From: an uncultured Bacteroidota bacterium
Lineage (GTDB): Bacteria > Bacteroidota > Bacteroidia > Chitinophagales > Saprospiraceae
Length of the DNA: 58,630 bases
Reading direction: 5' to 3'
Assembly: GCA_903905445.1 (NCBI GenBank)
Contig: CAIVGO010000253.1
Coordinates: 1 to 58,630, forward strand
Shown: one piece after another, positions 46,926-54,121 of the stretch
Position numbering within the stretch: the stretch's first letter is position 1
Layout of the letters: every line of letters starts with the position of its first letter
Notes under the pieces: model-generated
The model's input: only the letters and a program-made list of their open reading frames with translations
Databases searched by the model: none
Told to the model about the DNA's origin: nothing
Translations under genes and position numbers: made by a program

Positions 46926-47993
46926 ATGGCTCTTTCCTACGATCCTGTCCACTGGACACCCCATAAGCGTTTGTACGACCGGATTTTAATTTCGTTCATA
47001 GGGGTTTATCTCTTGTTGTTCATTGGATTACAGTCGGTTTTTCATCCAACATGTACCATCGAAACGACCCTCATTCGAGCAACCGGTACCCTGGGCTTTT
47101 TGATGTTGCACCTGATCCTGATCATTGGTCCGTTGTGCCGCTTCGATCGGCGGTTTTTACCTTTATTGTACAACAGAAGGCATTTTGGGGTAGCCATGTT
47201 TTTGGTAGCGCTAATGCATGGAATACTCAATTTGTTCCAGTTTCATGCCTTGGGTAATGTGGATCCGATGGTTTCCTTGTTTACTTCCAATACACAATAT
47301 GGTTCTTTAGCGCGATTTCCCTTTCAGTCCCTGGGCTTTTTTGCCTTGCTCATCTTGTTTTTGATGGCTGCAACCAGCCACGATTTTTGGCTTAAAAACT
47401 TGGGTCCACGGGTATGGAAAAGTTTACACATGAGCGTTTATTTTGCATATACCTTGTTGGTAATGCATGTGATGTTGGGGGTGATTCAACTTGAAAAATC
47501 GCCCGTGTTGATTGGAATGGTTGGCCTGGGTATGTTTTTAGTGCTTGGGTTTCACGTTGCCGCAGCAATGAAACAACATAAAACAGATGCTGCATCTGAG
47601 CGTGATGCCGATAAAACATCGAACCCGCAAGTACCCGAAGGCTTTGTTTACGCCTGCGAATGGTCAGAAATTGCTATGAATAAAGCCAAAATGCTGATTA
47701 TTGGCAAGGAGAACATTGCCTTATTTCGCTATGAGGACAAAGTTTCGGCAGTCCATAATTTGTGCAAACATCAAAATGGCCCGTTGAGTGAAGGACGCAT
47801 TATTGATGGTTGCATCACTTGTCCATGGCATGGGTACCAATATTTGCCGGAAAATGGGCAATCTCCACCGCCATTTACCGAAAAATTGGCCACTTATGAT
47901 GTGTTTGTATTGGGGTCCAGTGTTTATATAAACCCAAGTCCATTCCCGGAAGGTACAGCGCGGAACCCAGCACAAATTTCTATGTCCATCTAA
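46926..47993 (+). CDS. Ferric-reductase-like membrane protein fused to a Rieske domain (355 aa)
   Basis: Residues 1-220 hold about six transmembrane helices of the ferric reductase/MsrQ (YedZ) type: LMLHLILIIGP, RRHFGVAMFLVALMHGIL and SLHMSVYFAYTLLVMHVML supply paired histidines that probably bind haem b. A linker (about 220-240) leads to a C-terminal Rieske [2Fe-2S] domain with Cys280-x-His282 (NLCKHQNGPLSEG) and Cys299-x2-His302 (TCPWHGYQY). The C-terminal location after the last helix suggests the Rieske domain sits on the cytoplasmic or periplasmic face depending on topology; I favour the cytoplasmic side since no export signal is seen. It would move electrons between a soluble donor and haem across the membrane. 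Substrate unknown. Confidence 0.9.
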   Translation: MALSYDPVHWTPHKRLYDRILISFIGVYLLLFIGLQSVFHPTCTIETTLIRATGTLGFLMLHLILIIGPLCRFDRRFLPLLYNRRHFGVAMFLVALMHGILNLFQFHALGNVDPMVSLFTSNTQYGSLARFPFQSLGFFALLILFLMAATSHDFWLKNLGPRVWKSLHMSVYFAYTLLVMHVMLGVIQLEKSPVLIGMVGLGMFLVLGFHVAAAMKQHKTDAASERDADKTSNPQVPEGFVYACEWSEIAMNKAKMLIIGKENIALFRYEDKVSAVHNLCKHQNGPLSEGRIIDGCITCPWHGYQYLPENGQSPPPFTEKLATYDVFVLGSSVYINPSPFPEGTARNPAQISMSI

Positions 47994-48004
47994 ACGCCCC
48001 AAAA

Positions 48005-48811
48005 ATGCAAGAAGAAGAAGAATTTTATATTGGTTGGCTGGCGAAAGCGCCCCCGTCTTTTGCACGTCGGACCAGACAGTTTATTTTAGTAAGTGTTTTG
48101 TCGCTTCCATTGTTGATTTGCGGTCTTGTTTATTTCCAAAAGGGATTCTCCAATGGCGTTTTTGAATATGGGAAAGAAACCAGCCTCGTTGGAAAATTTA
48201 CCCCGAGCCCCTTACCTTTTTTGCGCTTAACCGATAAAGATCCGGTGTATGGACAACTGCCGCCCTGTTCTATTTTGTTGGTAGGGATGGGTAAACATGG
48301 TTTTTCTGCCGATCCGAACACCATTCCCGCAGAAAGTACGGTACGCGTCGACGGATTTTTGATTTACAGGGATGGTAAAATCGCCCTGCAAGTTAAAAAC
48401 ATCGCTTTATTGGATAAAAAAAGCCCAGAGGAGGGGAACAGCCCTTCCCGACCTGCGCCAGGTTCGACCTCTGTCAGCTTGCGGGGAGAAATAACAGACC
48501 CAAAGTGTTTTTTAGGCGTAATGAATCCAGGGGAAGGCAAGCCCCACCAGGACTGCGCCGTGCGCTGTTTGGCAGGCGGTATTCCGCCGCTGATGAAAGT
48601 GCGCGATGAACAGGGAAAAGATTCCTATTATCTTTTGGTGGGTGAAAATGGCAGCCCCCTTTTTCCATTTTTACAGCCTTATGTGGGGAGTGGGGTTGGA
48701 TTGTGCGGGCTTGTACAGGCCCATGATAATTGGAATGTCCTGTATGTTGACACCACTTCAGTTCAACGAATCAACAAATATGCACTCGACGCTGGTCCAA
48801 TGTGTCATTAA
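48005..48811 (+). CDS. Membrane-anchored Cys-rich protein of unknown family (268 aa)
   Basis: Short acidic cytoplasmic N-terminus, one transmembrane helix (about residues 28-46), then a large periplasmic-looking domain. The striking motif is DPKCFLGVMNPGEGKPHQDC followed by AVRCLAGGIPP (about residues 166-196), with three cysteines and a His that could bind a metal or form a redox disulfide; two further cysteines are CGLVQ and the C-terminal MCH. I have a memory of this motif in uncharacterised proteins beside Rieske/reductase genes but cannot name the family. It lies 11 nt after the ferric-reductase/Rieske gene and 9 nt before the esterase. Likely a partner of that membrane redox protein. 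Confidence 0.8.
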   Translation: MQEEEEFYIGWLAKAPPSFARRTRQFILVSVLSLPLLICGLVYFQKGFSNGVFEYGKETSLVGKFTPSPLPFLRLTDKDPVYGQLPPCSILLVGMGKHGFSADPNTIPAESTVRVDGFLIYRDGKIALQVKNIALLDKKSPEEGNSPSRPAPGSTSVSLRGEITDPKCFLGVMNPGEGKPHQDCAVRCLAGGIPPLMKVRDEQGKDSYYLLVGENGSPLFPFLQPYVGSGVGLCGLVQAHDNWNVLYVDTTSVQRINKYALDAGPMCH

Positions 48812-48820
48812 TTTAAACGG

Positions 48821-50176
48821 ATGTACCGCATAACATTTCAAATCCATTCTTTACCGATCAACACGCCGAAAGACGCGGTCTTTTATTTGGCAGGCAATTT
48901 CAATGAATGGATGCCCAATCATCTGGATTTTTGTTTTAAAATGCAATCTGATGGAGTGTACGAGTTGAATTTTGAAACAGACCTTACACAATTGGAATGC
49001 AAATTAACCCGCGGCGACTGGTCGGCCGAGGAAGGCGACGAATATGGGCGTATGATTCCAAACCGTATATTTCAAGTAGATTCAGAAAGTAGTTTGTATG
49101 TACAGGTAAATTCCTGGGTAGACATTCCTCCTAAGCACCCCGTAGGCATTGTGCGGCTCTTGCACCCAAACCTGTATATGCCTCAATTAGGGAGAAATCG
49201 CCGTATTTGGGCCTGTTTTCCGCCCGATTACTGGATGAATCCGAAAAAGCGTTATCCGGTGGTGTATATGCAGGACGGGCAGAATCTTTTTGACAATCCG
49301 GATGCAAAATTTGGTTCCTGGGACATTGACAAAGCCATGCACCAGTTATTTTTAAAACACCCCATGCTGCAAGCGCAAGCGCCCATTTTAATTGGCATTG
49401 AAAACGGGGAACATCACCGCATTGACGAATACGCCCCCTGGCCCAATCCCGAACACGGCGGCGGGGAAGGCGGGGCTTATCTTGATTTTATTTGCGAGAC
49501 GCTCAAGCCATACATCGATACGCATTTACGTACCCGTGTTGAACAGGAACATACCGGAATCATCGGCAGCAGCATGGGAGGCTTATTTTCCTTGTATGCT
49601 GTTTTGGAAAAACCGGATGTATTTGGTTTTGCGGGTGTCTTTTCACCCGCTTTATGGTTTTCAGAAAACCTGTTTGATTGGGTTAAATCCCGCATACCTA
49701 CCCAGCCAGTAAAAATATTGTTGATGGCCGGACAGCAGGAAAGTGAAGAAATGGTCGGCCAACTGCTGGATTTGTACGAAATTTTGTTGGAGACAGGTTA
49801 CAATGAGGATTTGATGCACTATGATTTACACTCCGATGGCACCCATTCCGAGCATTTTTGGGCACGCGAATTTGAACATGCTTTAGCCTGGTTACTGGGT
49901 GGCATGCCCGATCATTCGCATGGTATTTCCGACGAAATGATTCAATTCGGCTTAGACGCTGACAAAAAAGAATTGCTTATCAAAGTTGCACCGCGTTTGA
50001 AACATGCACAATTGGAAGTGCGCGATTACTGTCACAATCGCCAGTTCAAGCATCATTTAGGGCAAATTGATAACCGCGTACCGTATGCCGACTGGGAAGA
50101 CTGTATTTTTTCAATCCGTATGGTGTTGGGAAGCGACCTGGTTTTTTCCCGGCGTGTACCTTTAAATCATGTGTAA
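48821..50176 (+). CDS. Putative esterase with glycogen-binding-like N-terminal domain (451 aa)
   Basis: Residues 1-105 look like a CBM20/CBM48-type starch/glycogen-binding sandwich (FQIHSLPINTPKDAVFYLAGNFNEWMPN). Residues 120-360 form an alpha/beta hydrolase of the esterase D/Fes/IroE type (PF00756): YPVVYMQDGQNLFD, the nucleophile elbow GSSMGG (Ser251), and DGTHSEHFW with the catalytic His. A C-terminal extension (365-451) is unassigned. No signal peptide, so cytoplasmic. Deacylation of a sugar- or glycogen-linked ester is the natural guess; the family also contains siderophore esterases. Second-to-last gene of operon 2. Confidence 0.85.
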   Translation: MYRITFQIHSLPINTPKDAVFYLAGNFNEWMPNHLDFCFKMQSDGVYELNFETDLTQLECKLTRGDWSAEEGDEYGRMIPNRIFQVDSESSLYVQVNSWVDIPPKHPVGIVRLLHPNLYMPQLGRNRRIWACFPPDYWMNPKKRYPVVYMQDGQNLFDNPDAKFGSWDIDKAMHQLFLKHPMLQAQAPILIGIENGEHHRIDEYAPWPNPEHGGGEGGAYLDFICETLKPYIDTHLRTRVEQEHTGIIGSSMGGLFSLYAVLEKPDVFGFAGVFSPALWFSENLFDWVKSRIPTQPVKILLMAGQQESEEMVGQLLDLYEILLETGYNEDLMHYDLHSDGTHSEHFWAREFEHALAWLLGGMPDHSHGISDEMIQFGLDADKKELLIKVAPRLKHAQLEVRDYCHNRQFKHHLGQIDNRVPYADWEDCIFSIRMVLGSDLVFSRRVPLNHV

Positions 50177-50211
50177 AAAACAATTAATCAACCGATTTTA
50201 ATAAAGGCATT

Positions 50212-50892
50212 ATGAATCAGAAAAGCGTCTGGTTTTTTGAGGAAGTCGATTTGTACGAAATGTTGTGTCCGTACAAATACAAAGACCATTTGAAAACACA
50301 TCCCTTAAGTTGTTACAACAAAACCGACTTCTTATTCATGGAAGGAGACCCTGTACGCGAAATATTTTTAGTTGCGGAGGGCAAGGTCAAAGTCAGTTTT
50401 TATGATCCGGAGGGCAACGAACAGGTGCTCGCATTTTTGTCTAAGGGCGAAATTTTGGGTGAAACCGCCCTGATTGGACAGGCCCGTTACCGCGAGTTTG
50501 CACAAGCGGTAGTGGATCGTACCATGATTTGTAGATTAGGGGTGGATAAAGCCAGAGAACTGATGCGCGATTATGTGCCCTTTTCGCTCACAATTACCAA
50601 ACGTTTTGGCGAAAAATCCCAACGCCTTGAGCGCCGATTGCAAATTCTATTGTTCAAAGATGCCCGCCAACGCCTGGTCGCGTTTCTAAAAGACCTTTGT
50701 CGGGATATTGGCACCGCACACGCCAGTGGCACCAAAGTGGAATTGGACATTACCCAAAGCGATATTGCGGCGCTGATCGGGGCTTCCCGCAAAACTGTTT
50801 CACTTTTATTTACCGATCTTGAAATGGAGGGCGTCGTGCGGTTTAATGGCCGGAAAGAGTTATTTGTGTCCAATGTGGAACAATTAATTTGA
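50212..50892 (+). CDS. Crp/Fnr-family transcriptional regulator (226 aa)
   Basis: N-terminal cyclic-nucleotide-binding-like beta-roll (about 20-115, MEGDPVREIFLVAEGKVKVSFYDPEGNE, LSKGEILGETALIG), a long dimerisation helix (about 115-145) and a C-terminal winged helix-turn-helix (about 170-215, ITQSDIAALIGASRKTVSLLF). Four cysteines (19, 34, 107, 163) are not spaced like the FNR [4Fe-4S] ligands, so it is not a classical oxygen sensor; no complete cAMP-contact set is seen. The recognition helix reads ASRKTV where E. coli CRP has CSRETV: the Glu that reads the inner G:C of TGTGA is replaced by Lys, consistent with the TGTTA-N6-TAACA sites found before three units around it. Last gene of operon 2. 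Confidence 0.93.
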   Translation: MNQKSVWFFEEVDLYEMLCPYKYKDHLKTHPLSCYNKTDFLFMEGDPVREIFLVAEGKVKVSFYDPEGNEQVLAFLSKGEILGETALIGQARYREFAQAVVDRTMICRLGVDKARELMRDYVPFSLTITKRFGEKSQRLERRLQILLFKDARQRLVAFLKDLCRDIGTAHASGTKVELDITQSDIAALIGASRKTVSLLFTDLEMEGVVRFNGRKELFVSNVEQLI

Positions 50893-50906
50893 ACTAATTT
50901 TGGGGA

Positions 50907-50922
50907 TGTAACCCCCGTAACA
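50907..50922 (+). promoter_or_regulatory. Predicted Crp/Fnr-type operator, site 3
   Basis: TGTAACCCCCGTAACA: 11 of 12 half-site positions match the palindrome. Its centre (50914.5) is 33.0 bp upstream of the -7-like box centre (50947.5), identical to sites 1 and 2. It lies directly after the regulator stop and heads the GMC operon. Confidence 0.75.
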
Positions 50923-50943
50923 TTTGCTTGCTGCGAGGTCCCG

Positions 50944-50951
50944 CACCTTTG
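50944..50951 (+). promoter_or_regulatory. -7-like box of the GMC oxidoreductase operon
   Basis: CACCTTTG, one mismatch to TAnnTTTG, no -33 TTTG. The leader to the ATG at 50981 is about 25 nt. Confidence 0.5.
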
Positions 50952-50980
50952 TCCTATCATTTGAAAAAAGACAAAGCAGC

Positions 50981-52519
50981 ATGCAACAATTTGATTTTAT
51001 CATCATCGGAACGGGCGCAGGGGGAGGAACCTTGGCCCACCAACTGGCACCAAGCGGTAAGCGCATTTTAATTTTGGAGCGCGGCGATTTTTTGCCCAAA
51101 GAAAAAGAAAACTGGGATCCAATTGCCGTTGCCCAGGGACGATACAAGACCACGGAACTTTGGCGCGACCGCAACCAGCAATTGTTTTCACCTTATCAGC
51201 ATTACTGGGTGGGTGGAAACACAAAAATGTACGGTGGTGCGCTGTTGCGTTTGCGGGAACAGGATTTTGAAGCCCGGCCCCATTTCGATGGCGTTTCGCC
51301 AGCCTGGCCGCTCAAATATGCCGATTTTGCCCCTTGGTACGATCAGGCTGAAGCCCTTTATGCCGTACATGGCACCCGTGGACAAGACCCAACCGAGCCC
51401 CCAGCGGATACCGATTATCCATTTCCAGCCTTGCCTTTTGAACCACGTATGGAAACCCTGGCTACCCAAATACGCCAGCAAGGTTACCATCCAAGTGCCA
51501 TTCCACTCGCCATTCGGTTACCAGAAGATGCGCAGGGTTCTGTTACAGACCGCATCAACATGGAATTGTACGATGGTTATCCCGACCCAACCGGTGCAAA
51601 AGCGGATAGCCATGTGGTAGGCATTCAAGGAGCGTTACAGCACCCCAATGTGTCGCTTTTAACCAACCGTAAAGCATTGAAAATCAATACAGATTCCAGC
51701 GGTAAACGGGTCGAAAGTGTTACTGTAACGCATAACGGCACAGAAGAAACCTATTTTGCCGACACCATCGTAGTGGCTTGTGGCGCTGTAAATTCGGCCG
51801 CTTTATTGCTCAATTCTGCGAATGAACAACATCCGAACGGGCTGGCCAACAGCAGTGGCCTAGTGGGTCGCAACCTGATGGTACACAACAACGGCATCGT
51901 GTTGGCTTATTCGGCTACTCCAAATCCTTCCAAGTTTCAAAAAGCCATCCTGATTGCCGATTTTTACCATGGCGCTCCCGATAGCCTTTACCCGTTGGGT
52001 TCCATTCAAAATATGGGAAAAGCCGATCCATTGTTGTTGATTGACGCAGTAGGGGATGATATGGACACAAACGGCCGCGATATGGACCATTTTGCAGGTC
52101 ATATTGTCGATTTCTTTATCACTGCTGAAGATTTGCCACAACCCGAAAATCGCGTACTCGTAGATGAAACCGGCGAAATTCAGGTGCATTACACGGCCAA
52201 TAACCTGGAAGCCTACCAGCGTTTGCATGCTAAATTGGTGCAAATTATGGATCAAGTTGCCGAACAGGAAGGGGTAGGAGAGAGCACCAAATATTACGGT
52301 TTTAAACTTGGATCAGGTGGGGTGAGCCATCAAAATGGAACTTGTCGCTTTGGTACGGATCCTAAAGAATCGGTACTTGATCTTCATTGCAAAGCCCACG
52401 ACCTCGACAATCTGTATGTGGTAGATACTTCTTTTTTCCCTTCTTCCGGCGCGGTGAATCCATCGCTTACCGCCATGGCCAATGCTCTGCGGGTAGGCGC
52501 ACATCTGCTTGAAAATTAA
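50981..52519 (+). CDS. GMC-family FAD-dependent oxidoreductase (512 aa)
   Basis: FAD-binding N-terminus DFIIIGTGAGGGTLAHQLA then LILERG (residues 4-35), a GMC_N middle (HYWVGGNTKMYGGALLRL) and the C-terminal GMC signature (GVSHQNGTCRFGTDP, VVDTSFFPSSGAVNPSLTAMANALRVG) with the catalytic His. The family oxidises alcohol groups of sugars and polyols (glucose oxidase, choline dehydrogenase, fructose/gluconate dehydrogenases). No signal peptide or Tat motif, so cytoplasmic unless partnered. The track extends it to a TTG at 50924, inside the predicted promoter; the ATG at 50981 is the right start. First gene of operon 3. Confidence 0.93.
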   Translation: MQQFDFIIIGTGAGGGTLAHQLAPSGKRILILERGDFLPKEKENWDPIAVAQGRYKTTELWRDRNQQLFSPYQHYWVGGNTKMYGGALLRLREQDFEARPHFDGVSPAWPLKYADFAPWYDQAEALYAVHGTRGQDPTEPPADTDYPFPALPFEPRMETLATQIRQQGYHPSAIPLAIRLPEDAQGSVTDRINMELYDGYPDPTGAKADSHVVGIQGALQHPNVSLLTNRKALKINTDSSGKRVESVTVTHNGTEETYFADTIVVACGAVNSAALLLNSANEQHPNGLANSSGLVGRNLMVHNNGIVLAYSATPNPSKFQKAILIADFYHGAPDSLYPLGSIQNMGKADPLLLIDAVGDDMDTNGRDMDHFAGHIVDFFITAEDLPQPENRVLVDETGEIQVHYTANNLEAYQRLHAKLVQIMDQVAEQEGVGESTKYYGFKLGSGGVSHQNGTCRFGTDPKESVLDLHCKAHDLDNLYVVDTSFFPSSGAVNPSLTAMANALRVGAHLLEN

Positions 52520-52547
52520 ACCCATCCATCTTTAAAATATAAATAAT

Positions 52548-53363
52548 ATGTACCAGCAACCCAACAATCGCCTCAAAAAACAAACCTGCATTGTTACCGG
52601 TGCAAATTCAGGAATCGGTCGCGCCATTGTGTATGCCATGGCCCGTGAAGGCGCTAATGTGGTGGTCAATTATGTTTTTGGCGATGAAGCAGCCCAGCAA
52701 ATTGTGGATGAAATCACCCAATTGGGCGGACATGCCATTGCCTATAAAGCCGACGTCAGCAAAGAGGATCAAGTCATTGCGATGTTCCAGGAAACCATTT
52801 CCACTTTTGGCACCGTGGATATTTTAGTCAACAATGCCGGATTGCAGCGCGACGCCGCATTTCACGAAATGAGCCTGAAGGATTGGCAATTCGTATTAGA
52901 TGTAAACCTCACCGGACAGTTCTTGTGCGCGCGTGAGGCAGTGCGTGAATTTTTGCGCAGAGGTCCGCGTCCCGACGTTTCGGTCGCTTTGGGTAAGATC
53001 ATCTGCATGTCATCTGTGCATGAAGTAATACCTTGGGGGGGCCATGTAAATTACGCGGCATCCAAGGGCGGCGTCATGCTGATGATGAAATCCTTGGCGC
53101 AAGAATACGGCCCTATGAAAATACGGGTCAATTCCATCGGACCGGGTGCCATCAAAACGCCCATCAACCGATCAGCGTGGGAAACGCCGGAAGCCGAGCA
53201 AAAACTATTGGAACTCATTCCTTATTCGCGGGTGGGAGAAACCTCGGATATCGGTGCAGCAGCCGTGTGGTTGGCTTCAGATGAATCTGATTATATCCAC
53301 GGCACCACCATTTTTGTAGATGGTGGTATGACGCTTTATCCAGGTTTTACAGAAAACGGGTAA
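52548..53363 (+). CDS. Glucose 1-dehydrogenase-like SDR (271 aa)
   Basis: Classical SDR: TGANSGIGRAIVYAM (NAD(P) loop), LVNNAGLQRDA, ICMSSVHEVIPWGGHVNYAASKGG (catalytic Ser, Tyr-x3-Lys) and IKTPINRSAWE. Closest to glucose/ribitol 1-dehydrogenase types. Together with the GMC enzyme 28 nt upstream it would oxidise sugars or sugar alcohols. The pairing of a GMC oxidoreductase, a glucose-dehydrogenase-like SDR and a GH63 glucosidase is, from memory, repeated in several bacterial stress-associated gene clusters. Confidence 0.92.
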   Translation: MYQQPNNRLKKQTCIVTGANSGIGRAIVYAMAREGANVVVNYVFGDEAAQQIVDEITQLGGHAIAYKADVSKEDQVIAMFQETISTFGTVDILVNNAGLQRDAAFHEMSLKDWQFVLDVNLTGQFLCAREAVREFLRRGPRPDVSVALGKIICMSSVHEVIPWGGHVNYAASKGGVMLMMKSLAQEYGPMKIRVNSIGPGAIKTPINRSAWETPEAEQKLLELIPYSRVGETSDIGAAAVWLASDESDYIHGTTIFVDGGMTLYPGFTENG

Positions 53364-53383
53364 CAAACATAACCAAACATAAC

Positions 53384-54112
53384 ATGAAAAAAATACTTAA
53401 ATTGTCAGCGCTTTTAGGTGTATTATCGGTTTCGGCTTGTGTCGGAACCGATTACATCGACGATCCCATCGTACCAGAGCGGATCTCTATTTTTCCGCGC
53501 ATCACCACGTTACCTGCCTTGCAAACGCAAGTTTTTTCAGCCCAATATACCAACCAATATGGTATTGAGGAGGCTGCAGAATCAATCGTTTGGAGCAGCA
53601 GCGCCCCCGAAAAAGTATCGATTGATGCCAATGGTAAAGCCCAAACCCTTGCACCAGGTAAAGCCACGTTGTATGCCAGCAATGGGAATCTGGTAGACTC
53701 GCTCGTTTTAAACCAAGCGGGCGGCTCCGGCAATCCGGGCACCAGCGATACCACCTTTTTTAAACAAGGCGTATTTACGACGGTCAACACCCACTATTTT
53801 GCAAAAGGCAATGTGTATTTGCAAACCGTCAATGGGGTTACCCAGCTGCGCACAGCGTCCAATTTCGGCACCAGTCCCGGCCCAAGCGTGTACGTTTTAC
53901 TAACCAACCATCTCAACGGCAGTTATTCTGTTACACCGGGCAGCAACGTAATCAATGGGAGCAGCGCCCAAATTACGTCCAATAAACTAAGCGCCTTTTC
54001 CGGGGTGCAAAGTTGGACGGTCCCTGCCGGTGTTAATCCGGCCAATTATAAATACGTCGTGCTTTATTGCGTTTTGGGTCCCATTTTTGGCGCAGCCGAA
54101 TTAAAACAATAA
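53384..54112 (+). CDS. Lipoprotein with Ig-like (BIG2) and DM13 electron-transfer-type domains (242 aa)
   Basis: Signal peptide and lipobox (LSVSAC, Cys19). An Ig-like BIG2 repeat (about 32-112, TNQYGIEEAAESIVWSSSAPEKVSIDANGKAQTL) is followed by a DM13 domain (about 122-242): GVFTTVNTHYFAKGNVYL, FGTSPGPSVYVLLT, and the end NYKYVVLYCVLGPIFGAAEL with the near-invariant Cys. DM13 domains have been proposed to carry a cysteine-based redox role, as in some eukaryotic surface proteins. Outer-face or periplasmic lipoprotein of operon 3, linking a redox theme to the envelope. 20 nt after the SDR gene. Confidence 0.85.
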   Translation: MKKILKLSALLGVLSVSACVGTDYIDDPIVPERISIFPRITTLPALQTQVFSAQYTNQYGIEEAAESIVWSSSAPEKVSIDANGKAQTLAPGKATLYASNGNLVDSLVLNQAGGSGNPGTSDTTFFKQGVFTTVNTHYFAKGNVYLQTVNGVTQLRTASNFGTSPGPSVYVLLTNHLNGSYSVTPGSNVINGSSAQITSNKLSAFSGVQSWTVPAGVNPANYKYVVLYCVLGPIFGAAELKQ

Positions 54113-54121
54113 AAATTTTAT

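Noticed and set aside
48821-48836. GATGTACCGCATAACATTT resembles the TGTTAC-N4-GTAACA operator
   Set aside because: Spacing and half-sites do not fit, and it is the start of the esterase coding sequence with no -7 box at the fixed distance.
50924-50980. Extended GMC oxidoreductase start at TTG 50924
   Set aside because: It lies inside the predicted promoter and precedes the FAD-binding start with unrelated residues.
51718-51731. TGTTACTGTAACG inside the GMC gene
   Set aside because: The spacer is one base rather than four and it is internal to a coding region.
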